From Muscardinus avellanarius (lineage: Eukaryota; Chordata; Mammalia; Rodentia; Gliridae), in NCBI GenBank assembly GCA_963383645.1, contig OY726561.1, positions 27,880,826 to 27,944,825 of the forward strand: a stretch of 64,000 bases of DNA. Reading direction: 5' to 3'. A program made the translations under genes and the position numbers. This document shows, piece after piece, positions 44,658-56,032 of the stretch. Numbering within the stretch: position 1 is the stretch's first letter; each line of letters starts with the position of its first letter. A model generated the notes under the pieces. That model was not told the DNA's origin. It saw nothing but the letters and a program-made list of their open reading frames with translations, and did not search any database.

Positions 44658-46931
44658 TGAAGTGGTTGTGCTGTTTATTGTTGAGGTCCTAACAGGACTC
44701 TAGATTCATCTCAGATTGTTCACATAAAAAGTAAATAGAGGAACAACATATAGAATATGGTCAAGGATAAGATAGCTGGTAATATTTGGCGAGGCACCCG
44801 ATACTAGTTAGAGAGTTATGCCCTCCCTAAGGACCAAAGGAGCACAAGGAGGACAGAGTCATGGTGGACCGCTGAAGTGAGGACCACAGAGGAGGACTCT
44901 CTGGGCTACATTTTTCTGGCAGAGCAAGGAGAAAAGGAAGGTAAGTAGAGAGGTCTCTCCTCCCACCCTCTTTGTCCTGGTGCTCTCATTGGCCAAACAT
45001 AACAGAAGATCCACCTGCAGGAGAGCTAAGGAGCGCGATTCACAGCCACCTTCCCTGAGCACAGAGAGGCTAGAGAAAGGAGGGAAATTGGATCAGTGGA
45101 CAAAGAAGGCAGAGCAGGTGCAGATGTTCATTCACAGTTCTCTTTGCCACCACCCAGGGACTCAGTGCAATGATTCATCAGCGAGGTTGTAAGTGCTGAG
45201 TTTTCTTATGCTTAATGCACTTTTAATTCAGTACAAAAGTTCTGCCATACACAGGTGGAATCGTGTTTACTTTATTAGAAGGAACTTGCACCTCCCTCCT
45301 GCTCTTGAAAATCCGATTTGTTAATCCACTGGGATAAAGCATGTCAGGTGCGTGTGTGGATAAGGCAGTCATAAACACGTCTACATTCAGCTCACACAGT
45401 CTAACTCTGTTAGAGACTATCAGTGAGGGTATTTTCAAGGGGACTGAATTTGATTATGAGAGAAAAAAAGACACAAAAGTCATACTACATAATAAAAATG
45501 GAAATTAGCTTAAATTCTTCATTCTATTTCCTTCACCAATGAACAGTTCACGATCTGCACATCTGTTTGCTGAGATTGATCTATAGTTATGTTAGGGTAA
45601 ACTAAAATAAACCCCAAATAGGTTTCCAGGGTCATCCTCAAAACTAAAAACATGTATCTGTAATTCTCTGTGGGCAGATTTTGGTACATGCTATTTGGGG
45701 TTTTCCTGCAGGTTATGATTTTCCCTCTTTTTACACGAACTATAAAATCACAGTGTTTTCCCATTATATTTTCCCTTTTAAGCTTGGCTAGCAAGCTGTA
45801 CTGATCTGGTGCCAATGTTATATCCTGATATACTTAAGGTAAAATGCCTGCATTTTAGAGAATTTGATTATAAAGAGGAGATTTTATAAAAAGCCTGCTA
45901 CCACTAGAAATGTTTTCATTAAGTATATTGTCAACCAATTATGAGCCACTGCTGTTTTCGTTTTCTTCTGGTTCTTTTTCCTTTTCTTTCCCTGAGCCAT
46001 TTTGCTGCTGCGTGTACAGCCCAGGACTGCAGTGCCGCACACTCACAGGGAGACTGGGAAACAGACGTGACCAGACACAAAGGTGATAAAGGCTCGTCTC
46101 ATCTCAATGTTCACCCCGAGTGGAATGCAAATAGCAAGCAGTGCATGGCAAAAAGTAAATTAGATCTTTCAGAACCTTCTTTTAATAATATTAGATGGTA
46201 CTGGCAGCTCAGGTGAGGCTTTACTATCAATATAGGATTTTTAGCTAAGCCAAATCCCCTTAAATGCCTGATAAGAGGTAATATAACGATGTCCCTTCAA
46301 TATAAATTATATTTTTTTCTATATTCACAGTGTCTTTTAAACATAAAAATGCATTTTTATGCCTATGTTTTTTTTTCTACTGGTGTCTCTTTATCATATC
46401 ATTTAATTATCGGTTCTCATAGCACATGCTTTTAGGTTAGCTATTATTATAAGACATTGACCTCGGAGCTAGAAGTTTAAAAATCAACAAGAAATTTATT
46501 TGTCTGCTGGATTACCACAAGTGGCCTAGAGCCATACCCAGAGACAAATAATCCAGTACAATATTGCCAGATGCTTTATTACAGATATGAATTAGGTACT
46601 CTTTGGAGTACTCAAAAAGAAATAACTAGTTCTGCTTTTTGGAATTTAAAAGTGTTTTCAAAATACATGCACCAGTGTTAGATTCTGAAAGATACAATGG
46701 AAGGGATTTGTCATATGTAACAGAAGTACATTACAGACAGGAGGAACAAAATGTTCAGATATACATCGCACTATAGCTCAGTTCTAGTTCTAATTCAGTT
46801 TGAAGACAAACGCTGAGGTATATACTAGTATAGATTTGTTTTAGAATTTTTACCCAGCCTTGGGCCAGCTGGCCAGATATTAGTATTCCAATGTTTAAAA
46901 TGGAATAATACCCCATCAGAACATTCACTTA
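44658..46931. other. Single-copy, less AT-rich block
   Basis: About 2.3 kb without recognised repeats, with several overlapping short frames on both strands (44859-45062, 44980-45192, 45223-45438, 45519-45815, 45941-46216). It is the most exon-like part of the window by composition, but I recognise no protein. The best individual candidate is listed separately. Confidence 0.4.
45941..46216 (+). CDS. Unrecognised small ORF with signal-peptide-like start (weak)
   Basis: A 91-codon frame beginning MSHCCFRFLLVLFPFLSLS, a hydrophobic stretch that looks like a signal peptide ending near FAAAC, then a polar Cys-containing part (CTAQDCSAAH, SKQCMAKSK). The frame's last codons overlap AGCTCAG/GTGAGG at 46207-46219, a near-consensus splice donor, so this could be the end of an exon rather than a complete gene. 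Against it: weak start context (AATTATGA), a TAA just upstream in frame, no recognised homologue and no visible promoter. A chance ORF is at least as likely. Confidence 0.15.
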   Translation: MSHCCFRFLLVLFPFLSLSHFAAACTAQDCSAAHSQGDWETDVTRHKGDKGSSHLNVHPEWNANSKQCMAKSKLDLSEPSFNNIRWYWQLR

Positions 46932-47103
46932 TTTTGGGTACTGAGGACTGAACCCAGGGATGTTGTACCTCTGATCTACACCCTCAGTCCTATTTTATTT
47001 TTTTATTTTGACACATGGTCTCACTAAGTTTCTGAGAACCTTACTAAGATGCTAAGACTGGCCTGTCTCAGCCTCCCAAGTATTGAGATCACAGGCATGT
47101 GCC
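46932..47103 (-). mobile_element. B1-dID type SINE, antisense, shortened
   Basis: GGGTACTGAGGACTGAACCC (ID end), CTACACCCTCAGTCC, linker CTCACTAAGTTTCTGAGAACC, then CTCAGCCTCCCAAGTATTGAGATCACAGGCATGTG. The last bases of the B1 head are missing. Confidence 0.88.
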
Positions 47104-47199
47104 TGAGTGGATGAAACAGCACGGCTGGCAGAAGGGCTGTGTACCTGAGAATCCCCCACCTCGGCTTACTTATAAATGATGTCGTAGGCTTGGTGTCAT

Positions 47200-47350
47200 G
47201 AGATCGGTACAGCCTTCAGAATCAGATCCGCTTGGATTTACTCTCCTATTTAATAGTGAGCTTGTGCATGTTAACTCATTTATGAATATTAGTATTCTCA
47301 TCTGTAGCATGAACACAGTGGCACTTGGTGGCATTGTCAGGAATATTGGA
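47200..47350 (+). mobile_element. MIR SINE relic
   Basis: TTCAGAATCAGATCCGCTTGGATTTA, GTGAGCTTGTGCATGTTAACTCATTTATGAATATTAG, CTCATCTGTAGCATGAACAC and GCATTGTCAGGAA follow MIR order (sense). Overlapping frames 47170-47455 are non-coding. Confidence 0.6.
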
Positions 47351-49525
47351 AGTTCTGAGGGTACGGCTCCCAGCATGCCATCTAGCCCAAGGCAGCAGCT
47401 CAATAAAGGGGTAACAGGAAACTGTTGGGTAAAGAAGAAAATTTGTTTATCCTAACTCATGAGGCCCTGGGGAAGGAGGGCAATGCTGTATTTGTATGAG
47501 AAATTCCTCATTCTGCTTTTTAAGGATCTACACTCTTCTGATACTTTAAAACATAATATTGTGCAGCCCTCAACACTCCTGAGATGGCATCAGCATCGGA
47601 CGTCTGTGTTCCCATTTGTGGGGGAGATGGTGCTGAAGATGTATTAAGCGTCAAGTAGAGGATAGAGACAAAGAGGGAAGTTGTGTACAGAAAGCAAGTT
47701 CTTATTTTTGCCATTCTAGAACCTTCTCCCCCTATGCTCATCTTCAACCCAATTGGTGTAGGATCTAAGAACACAGTGGTTATGATATAACACATTCTAA
47801 AACATTCATCTGAGATAGATTAAAATCGGGGGGTGGATCCTCTCTCATTATTTTCTTCCTGGAGCAGATTTCTTTGTCTCCTGTAACTACATTCAAGCTG
47901 AGCATGTCAGCGGCGGCAGAGGGAGATTTGTGATCGGAATCTCGGCCTCGAAGTTGTTTACCATTGAGTATATTCAAGCATCGTTGCGTTTTCTTCTCTC
48001 TTTAATATGTTACTGGCAGTCAGATAGCTTAAAGCGTCTCTGTCCAAATGGAATCTTTTTTGCTTTGTTCTCCCCTCCCTCTGCCTCAGACACATGGCCA
48101 CCTGGCATATGCTTGTGTTCCCTGTGCAGAGACTGCCAGTGAGCAAACAAAGCCGGTGCGGACACGCATGGGCAGAACAGCCATGCTGGCTCTGAATTCA
48201 GTGACACCCCTGGTCACTCGGTCAAACATTCAGATCAAATGGTTTCTTTGACTGAATTAACTGTAGGAACAGTAGATCCTGTCATGTGTAGACACAGAAA
48301 AGAAGGGTGGTAATTCACAAGTTTTTTTTTTTTTTTTCAATGCCCCACATCACTAAAAGACAATTTCCTAACAAATTTGAAATCTTAAAAATTCAAATTA
48401 GATAATTATTGGCCTAAGCCATCCAATTACTTTAGAATTTACAGAGGAAAGAGAGGAGGGAGAAGAAAAATAGCTGTTTTAAAAGACAATCCCATAGCTC
48501 CTTAGACATTGCAAGGATTTTGAAAACCTAATAGATATTCTACCAGGCAGTATTCAAGACTAGTGTATTCCAGGATAAAATGTCTCTTCATATCTAAATT
48601 ACAATAAAAAACTTTTAAAAGAAGCAAATATACAAATTGAAAGAAACTAAAAAAATGTTTAAAGTAGTAGCCACACATATTTTTACACCCCTTTTTTCTC
48701 AAGGTGATACTGTGTATGGTACAGCTTGCTTTCCATAAAAAACAAACATAAAGGCATAAATGTCAGTGTCTTAATTCTTTGCTTTTAAAAAAATTTATAG
48801 TTCATATATTGAAAGATAAGTGCAGTATTTTTGAAACTTCAAATGCATAATTGTTGCTATTTTTGCTAAGAAATTTGTTGGCAAGCATAGTATATTTCAA
48901 TATATATTTATATGTACAATAAAACAGTAATTCTTCAAGCTAGCACTAAACTATAAGAGCACAAAGGTACATTCTATACATTTAATTTTTGACCAGCCTT
49001 CATAAGATAAACCACAGATCTAACATAACCATAAACAAATAAGTTTAAGGTGGAGTGTAATCTAATTAACTGACCAGCTGTGTTTAGAGCATTTCAATTT
49101 TGTTAACTATTCGAAATAAACCGCATTCTCTAGTGATTGATGAGGTTTCAGAATGGATAAGGAAGAGCCCCATCTTCAGTAAACTTACCTGTCTTATGCA
49201 AGGAAATTAGATTAATGATACATGGTAATAGATAAAAGGTACACAATTAATGGAATCTTTGACTCCTAGCTCTCTTTGACATTTTCATTTCCCTTATATC
49301 TGCTTTTATAACCAGATTCAAAATTGTTAGATTGCATGTTCTAAAATCTTATATAATCTGAATTGCTGTTATTTCAAGTTCAAGTTGTCAAAATAATTGT
49401 TCTACACTATTTATGTATCATATTATTTAATTTCTTGGCATTAAATTTGTTACAAAATGTATGTCAATGTCTATATCTACATCCATATTTAAATTTATAC
49501 CTGTACATATATTACCTATTTATTT
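47351..49525. other. Unique DNA, with a GC-richer core near 47.9-48.25 kb
   Basis: Overlapping frames on both strands at 47520-47795, 47930-48251 and 47958-48207 have no recognisable domain. A T run is at 48321-48337. AT-rich from 48300 on. Nothing else recognised. Confidence 0.35.
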
Positions 49526-49545
49526 TTTCTTTCTTTCTTCTTTCT

Positions 49546-49605
<60 letters not shown>

Positions 49606-49607
49606 TT
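49526..49607. repeat. (TTTC)n microsatellite at a SINE tail
   Basis: About 20 TTTC/TTC units ending directly at the antisense ID half at 49608. Frames 49363-49712 run through it. Confidence 0.96.
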
Positions 49608-49811
49608 TTTGTGGTACTGGGGGTGGAACCCAGAGTCTTTCTACCTCTGAGCCATACTCCCAGCCCTATTTTTTATATTTTATTTGGAAACAGGGTCTCA
49701 CTAAGTTGCTGAGAGCCTCATTAAGTAGCTGAGACTGGCTTTGAACCTGTGCGATCCTCCTGTCTCAGCCTCCCAAATGCGGGGAATGCAAGCATGTGCC
49801 ACTATGCCAGG
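49608..49811 (-). mobile_element. B1-dID type SINE, antisense
   Basis: GTGGTACTGGGGGTGGAACCC (ID end), ACTCCCAGCCCTATTTTTTA, linker CTCACTAAGTTGCTGAGAGCC, GGCTTTGAACCTGTGCGATCC, and B1 head GTGCCACTATGCCAGGT at 49811. Confidence 0.93.
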
Positions 49812-49914
49812 TGCCTACTTATTCTTTAATATATTGATATTTTATAGAGAAAATTGTATGTGAACCTCCAAAATATTTCTAAAGCTAACTATTCTACTTA
49901 ATTTGTTACTTAGA

Positions 49915-50017
49915 AAAAGAACCTCACTAAATTGCTGAGGACCAGCTTTGGACCTTAATCCTCCTGTTTTAGCCTCTAAAATACTGGGATTACAGGCATG
50001 TGCTACAATGCCTGGCT
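49915..50017 (-). mobile_element. B1-like SINE half, antisense
   Basis: CCTCACTAAATTGCTGAGG, ATCCTCCTGTTTTAGCC, ATACTGGGATTACAGGCATGTGCTAC and GCCTGGCT. No ID half on its left side. Confidence 0.82.
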
Positions 50018-50029
50018 TCCCAAGGTAAC

Positions 50030-50340
50030 TTTAAAACCTCATTTTTACAGTTCTTTTCCCTACATTCAGTCTCTTTTAATCCAGCTCTTCATACATGGGA
50101 AATATTTTTCTAATCTTTCTTTATGGCTCATAATATGCCCCAAATTAAGCACTTTTCCTGCCATTTTCATGTTTGCTAATTGTATGCATTCTTCAAGGTT
50201 TGGCTCAATGATAACTTAAACCATAAAATCTTTCCTGATTTTCTCTGTTTCATATACACTTCCTCAACTCAGATATAATATAGTTGTAGCATTTTTTACA
50301 TCTTTATTGTGTTAATAGTTTATATTTATATTTTATCCAC
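50030..50340 (+). mobile_element. L2 LINE relic
   Basis: CATTCTTCAAGGTTTGGCTCAATGATAACTT and AAAATCTTTCCTGATTTTCTCTG correspond to the L2 3' part ('tcaaggcccagctcaaatgccacctcc...ccttccctgat'). Strongly diverged. Confidence 0.5.
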
Positions 50341-50407
50341 TATATACATATTAAATATATATTAGTATATAAACTATATGCTTATATACAATATATAAAT
50401 ATATATT

Positions 50408-50431
50408 TAATAATATATATATATATATATT
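50408..50431. repeat. (TA)n run
   Basis: AT-alternating run adjoining the 3' side of the antisense SINE at 50432. The wider 50330-50430 segment is almost pure A/T. Confidence 0.9.
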
Positions 50432-50630
50432 GTGGTGCTGAAGATTGAACATAGGGGCATTCTACCTATGAGCTACACTCTCAGCCCTTTTTTAATATTT
50501 TGTTTTGAAAAAGGGTTTTGCTAGGTTGCTGAGAATGTCACTAAGTTGCTGAGGCTGTTCTTGAACCTGTGATCCTCCTGTCTCAGCCTCCCAAGCACTG
50601 AGATAACAGGCATGCACAGCCACACCCAGA
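50432..50630 (-). mobile_element. B1-dID type SINE, antisense
   Basis: GTGGTGCTGAAGATTGAAC (ID end), GAGCTACACTCTCAGCCC, linker TTTTGCTAGGTTGCTGAG, CTTGAACCTGTGATCCTCC, and B1 head CAGGCATGCACAGCCACACCCAGA. Confidence 0.92.
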
Positions 50631-51507
50631 TATCCAATCAATACTGAGAATTTACTGTGTTCTCAGTGTTGCACTGTGAAGGAAATGAAGAAGGAAAAAA
50701 TACTGCTACCTCATATTGTCTCTACCATCAAGGAGTGGACAAACTAGTAAGGAGAGAATTAATAGTGGTATAGTCTTTTCTTGAAAGGTACTAAAAATAT
50801 AAAACAACTGTTCTTACAATATACAAAAAGGGCTCCATCATTATATGGGACACAATGGAATATATTACACTATAAAAACATCTGGACTAAGAATAGTGCT
50901 GAAGAAGAGTTCACAGTGACCCACAAAGGGTGCACAGTTGGGTGGCGTGAGGCATTCCAGCAAATGAACACGTGCAAAGGCATGTGATTAAATATTTGAG
51001 GACAATTAAGCAGCTCAAGCGATTATAATACATATCTCAAGGCAGGCAATGGTGAGCTGGAGCTCAGTATGTAAATTATCAATAAGAAAGAGATGTGATC
51101 CGATGTTTATATTAGAGATGCCATTTTGAAGCAGTTATGAGATAAAGGTAACGAGTCAAACAGCTGTTGGTTGGGAGGAAGAAATTCATTCCTTACATGA
51201 AACATAGGTAGTGAGGAGAGGAAGGAAGGGCAGAGAAATGATTTAGGAGGCTTGCTTGGAGTCTTCTTGGTGGAGGGAGATGAAAGATTACAAAAAAGGA
51301 AGCAGAGATTGGTTACTAGAATGAGAACAGGTACAAATTGATTTAGTTGAACAATTTATTCAGATTTGTTATTATTGGTTATGTGGATTCTGTTGTCTGC
51401 TCATAAACTATTTTATGTCCTTTAGGAGAGAATATTTGCCCCTTTTTCCTCTGTATATCTGTAGTGCACATGAGCTGACTTGGAAAGGGTTGTACAGGTT
51501 GTATTTT
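50631..51507. other. Unique DNA
   Basis: No element recognised. The plus frame 50781-50987 has no domain. Confidence 0.35.
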
Positions 51508-52718
51508 TTTAATGTAATATATTTTTATTGGTGCATTGTAGTCAAACATCTCAATGGAATATGAGACTTGTGAGGATATACAAGCACACATCCTCCAATT
51601 AAGCCTTTATTCAATCCCCATCCCATTTCCTCCCCCTCCCTCGATCTCATGCTTGATTTAGTGATACTCAGAAGTGGTATTGCTGGATCATATGGTAGAT
51701 TCATTCTCATTCTTCTTAGGAGCCTTGATACTGTTTTCCAAAGTGGTTGCACTAATTTGCAATCCCATCAACAATGTATTTAGACTTCCTACACTCCACA
51801 TCCTTGCAGCATTTGTTGTTACTTGTGTTTTGAATGATTGCCATTCTAATTAGAATTAAGTAAAATATCAGGGTAGGTTTGATTTGCATCTCTCTGATAG
51901 CTAATAATGTCGAACATTTTCTCATACCCTTATTGGCCTTTTGAATTTTTTGTTATTTTCAAGTGTCTATTTAGTTCACTTTCACATTTTTTGATTGAGT
52001 TATTTGTTCTTAGCAGTGAGTTTCTTAGTTATCTTTATGTTCTAAATTTTAATTCTCTATTAGAGGAGTAGTTGGCAAAAATTTTCTCCCTTTCTGTTGG
52101 CTCTCTTTTGAGATTCTTAAATTACCAAGGTCATTCCTCACAGACATAGAAAAATCAGTGCTTAAATTCATTTAGAACAACAGAAAACACAGAGGAGACA
52201 AAGTAGTTCTCAGCAGCAGCAACAACAATAAAACCCATGCATGAGGCATCACAATGCCTGACTTCAAACTATACTACAAAGCCATAGTAATAGAAACAGC
52301 ATGGTACTGGAACAAAAACAGATACATAGACCAATGGAGCAGAATAGAAGACTCAGAAACTTACAGTCAATTGATTTTTGACAAAGGGGCCAAAAACATA
52401 CACTGGAAAAAAAAGATAGCCTCTTCAACAAATGGTATTGGCAGAACTGGTTAAACATATGTAGAAAAATGCAAATAAACCCTACTTGTCACCCTGCTCC
52501 AGAGTCAACTCAAGATGGGTCAAAGACTTGGAAATCGGACCAGAGATCTTGCAGCTCCTCGAAGAGGGCTTAGGTCCAATACTTCAACACATAGGCACAG
52601 GTAAAAACTTTCTTAACAAGATTCCAAAGGCACAATAAATTAAAAGGAGGATCAATACATGGCATTGCATTAAACTAAAAAGCTTCTGTACAGCAAAGGA
52701 AACTACCTCATTTTTATA
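51508..52718 (-). mobile_element. L1 with 5' inversion (twin-primed), 5'-truncated
   Basis: Two head-to-head parts. 51508-52122 is antisense: T run, 3' terminus (TTTATTGGTGCATTGTAG), shortened 3'UTR, then ORF2 C-terminus (complement of a Cys/His-knuckle region near 51740-51830) to CTCTTTTGAGATTCTTAA. 52123-52718 is sense ORF2 (CACAATGCCTGACTTC, AAAGCCATAGTAATAG, AAGACTTGGAAATCGG, AAAAGCTTCTGTACAGC). In L1 coordinates the sense part ends where the antisense part begins (compare 27560-27600), so essentially nothing was lost. No clear target duplication seen. Confidence 0.87.
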
Positions 52719-53179
52719 GTAACAATGTTTGTTCTATATTTCTATGATTATTGTTCCTACTTCTTTTTCAAGTAAGATAATTCATGTTCCAGTTTACATA
52801 TCTAATCAGCATCTTTTGCCTGAACTCTTTTTTTCTGTTTTTCTAGTCTAATATCATGGAGGCTCACATTTCATAAGGTTGTTTTTCTCAAATCATGCTG
52901 AAATGTTTGTTTATAGTTTTCATAGGCATTATGGTAGTGATTTTACTCTGAGTTGTGTTTTATGGTTCATGTTGTATATTTTCTTTGTATAGGTTCTCTT
53001 CCACTTTAATTTATATTACTCACCACTGACTAATTTAAAATTTTTCTAAAGAAAATGTTCAGGAGGTTTCCATAAATTAAATAGTCTGGTGATTCTTCTA
53101 GCATTTAAAAATCATCTCATTTTTTCTCTATTGCTGACAAATATGTCTCTAGACTGCTCCTTGGAAATGTATTTCTTCC

Positions 53180-53182
<3 letters not shown>
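52719..53182. other. Unique AT-rich DNA
   Basis: Nothing recognised. Confidence 0.4.

Positions 53183-53233
<51 letters not shown>
53183..53233. repeat. (TG)n microsatellite
   Basis: About 25 TG units. Frames across it on either strand are artefacts. Confidence 0.97.
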
Positions 53234-53234
<1 letters not shown>

Positions 53235-54125
53235 ATGCGCGCACAGTTCTCCTGCCTTGGGTTCTTTTTTTTAAGCCACTTTGGCGGGGGATTAGGGTCT
53301 GCTTTGCCATCAACATTGCTCAGATCAGTTTCCATTCTTGTTAATGCAAAGAAGAAATATAATTTCACAATTCACAGTGAGCCACTCAACTTTCAGGAAA
53401 TATACTTTTGCTGGTACTTTCTGAAATATGCTGCCACTGAGCAATTTTATAACTCTCATATTATTTTCTGCAATTTCTGCTGTATAGCTTCTGCTTCATG
53501 CATACATTTCAATTCTGCATCCTAGTCTACTTGAAAATGCGGTCAGGGCTGGTTTTATTATCACTGTGGCTCTTGCCTGATTTCTAAAAGGGGAAAGGAA
53601 AGATGCTGACTTATGCAAGGAAATTCCCTTAATAGCTTCTCATCTGAGCTCCAAAAAGTAATATAAGTTTCAAGTTGAGAAATAAATAATCCTCATGTTG
53701 TGTAGCCTACTTGAGCTTAGGTTCCATGACACTATCCACTTCTCATATTATCTTTGTATTTATCTTCAATTTATCTCTGTATGCCACAGAGTTCATACAG
53801 TATATGTTGCATAATAAAGGCTTAGCCAATATTTGTCAGAATGTAATGGGTAAGTGAATAGTGGATATTAGGTTTCCAAATAATGGTGCAATTTTTTTTT
53901 CTGTTCAATGTAGTCAAGATATGAGAAATCCTTTACCTGCCTAAAAATCATTTGCCTACTCCACTAACTACCTAATCAGTGAACACTTTATCTGTCCATT
54001 TATTTTTTAAATGATTTTTGTTAAATGGTAAAGCAGTAACTTTAAATATACTACTGGTAGATGAAGGAGTTCAATAGTAGTATTACATCAAAATAACTCT
54101 TATGTACTACCTAATCATTCATATT

Positions 54126-54126
<1 letters not shown>
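53234..54126. other. Unique DNA, possible L2 trace
   Basis: The part 53700-53830 (CTTGAGCTTAGGTTCCATGACAC, GTATATGTTGCATAATAAAGG) faintly resembles an L2 3' end. Otherwise nothing recognised. Confidence 0.35.

Positions 54127-54165
<39 letters not shown>
54127..54165. repeat. (CA)n microsatellite
   Basis: About 19 CA units, close to the 3' side of the antisense SINE at 54182. Confidence 0.97.
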
Positions 54166-54167
<2 letters not shown>

Positions 54168-54181
54168 ATTTTCCTTTTCTC

Positions 54182-54341
54182 TTTGGTACTGAAGATTGGA
54201 CCCAGGGGTCTTCTCTCTCCATGCCCATCTTATTCTGAAACTGGATCTCATAAAGTTGCTAAGGCTGGCCTCAAACCTGCCATCTTCCATCTCAACTTCT
54301 AAAGTACTGGAATTATGAGAGTGTACCACCACTTGTGGTTC
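54182..54341 (-). mobile_element. B1-dID type SINE, antisense, diverged
   Basis: TTGGTACTGAAGATTGGACCC (ID end), GAAACTGGATCTCATAAAGTTGC, GGCCTCAAACCTGCC, TAAAGTACTGGAATTATGAGAGTGTACCACCAC. Short deletions in the linker. Confidence 0.85.
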
Positions 54342-55294
54342 ATCATATATAATTAATTCAATTATAGAATAATTTGAAATGGGCTTCTTTAACAAATGTT
54401 TTATATCTGTATAAGAAAATTAACATGCTATGGAAATAAACTGATCATTAAAGAACTGAAACTCCTTGATATTTTCTTAGTAGCGGACACAATATGCTCT
54501 TATTATAGAGTATTTCTCCAAAAGCAAAATGTTTGTTCTTTAAAACTTTTTAATTTCATTCCTCTATCTTTATGTAACATTCAAACTGACATGATATTAG
54601 AGAGGCAATTTGTGTAATTACAAAGAGTTTGCTAATCTCTGGATTTATACTGATATGTAATCTTCTCAAGATGAAATAAAAGCCCTTGTTTGGTATGCTG
54701 GTTAAGAAGATGTTAATTTTCAATTATTATCCAGTATAGAGTAACCCTACTGAGCATGAATACTGTATTTTCTGTTAATGATCTTAATTTAACTGCTTTT
54801 TTATTAATCTTAATACTTAACAAATAGGATACTATCTGCAATGAATTTTTAAGAAGCTTTACAGAGGTTTATCATAATTTCCTCTTGAATTTTATTATAA
54901 TAAATATGAAATATAAAGTATCTATCTTACATTCTTTTTCCTTTGCATATTTAAAAAACTTAATTCTCATTTTTTAAGAATAAAAATATTTTTCTGGTGA
55001 AAATGAAGAACATTCATTACTAAATAAAAACATTAGTATTTGTTATTCCTAGAACATTTAATATATTGAATGTAGAGACAGTCTTTACGTAAAAATATAC
55101 TATATTCTCATACTTTATTTTACCATATGGAGAAAAATATATATATACATGCACATATCTATATCTGTATCTATATGCATTTAGGTTTAGGTATAATTAT
55201 AGATTATTAATCTATAGCTGAGCTCCAAAAGTAATATAAATGTCAAATTGGAAAATAATTAGCTCGCATGCTTTAGAATAAAGTATTAGAAGCA
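54342..55294. other. Unique, very AT-rich DNA
   Basis: Nothing recognised beyond a short (TA)n at about 55137-55147. Confidence 0.4.
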
Positions 55295-55307
55295 GGTTTC
55301 ATGATTT

Positions 55308-55443
55308 TAAAAATTTTTATTGGTGCAATGTAGTTGTACATTTTAATGAAGTACAATATGATAGAGGCATACATGCATACATCACTCATTTAGCTCTTCC
55401 CCAATTCCCAGCCCATTCCCTCCCTTTCCTCTTTTTCATGTTT
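55308..55443 (-). mobile_element. Short L1 3' end insertion with 13-bp TSD, antisense
   Basis: Only about 136 bp of L1 3' terminus (TTTTTATTGGTGCAATGTAG through the 3'UTR to TTTTTCATGTTT). Bounded by exact copies of GGTTTCATGATTT at 55295-55307 and 55444-55456. A severely 5'-truncated but otherwise textbook TPRT insertion. Confidence 0.93.
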
Positions 55444-55456
55444 GGTTTCATGATTT

Positions 55457-55749
55457 ATTTTTATTTTTATTCCATAAAATGTCTACCTTGGTATATGTGT
55501 ACATGTATACATTTCCTATTAGTTGTAACTTTTTAAGAATTTATAATAAAGAGAATTCAAGTATCCTCTTTGACCTACATTAAGATCATGAGAATTATTC
55601 TTAATTACTGGAATAATAAGCCTCCAGTAATACTTGCCTCTAGAATGCGTAATTCTATATGCATTAGTGTGCTTAAGTATGCTGGATTTATCACTCATTT
55701 TAACATCAGAAAACTGTAGAAGAGATGGAATGGCATGTGTACAATTAAG
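55457..55749. other. Unique AT-rich DNA
   Basis: Nothing recognised. Confidence 0.4.

Positions 55750-55777
<28 letters not shown>
55750..55777. repeat. (TG)n microsatellite
   Basis: About 14 TG units. Frames 55634-55918 and 55745-56062 run through it. Confidence 0.95.
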
Positions 55778-55780
<3 letters not shown>

Positions 55781-55930
55781 AATGGTACTCCTAAAGTCTC
55801 TCTTTCTATCTATCATTATTCCTTTTGGCGAAGCAAATTGCCATGTTGTCAGTGGCCCTGTAGAGAGGCACCTGAAATAAGAAATGAGCTCCTCAATGCA
55901 ACAGGTTGTAGGCTGTAGGGGATGAAAGCT

Positions 55931-56032
55931 TTTTTTTTTTTTTTGTGGTACTGGGGTTCCTGGAAACCCTTCTATTTCCGGGCTACACTCCCAAGCGCTG
56001 GGATTAAAAGTGTGCACCACCACGCCTGGCCC
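55931..56032 (-). mobile_element. B1-dID SINE with central deletion, TSD present
   Basis: Antisense 'GTAGCCCGGA'-subtype copy in which the ID half (to GGGCTACACTC) fuses directly to the B1 head (CCAAGCGCTGGGATTAAAAG to CACGCCTGGCC). About 90 bp of ID start, linker and B1 body are missing, apparently between two CTCCCA repeats. Flanked by GGGATGAMAGCT (55919-55930 and 56033-56044, 11 of 12 identical). Confidence 0.92.
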
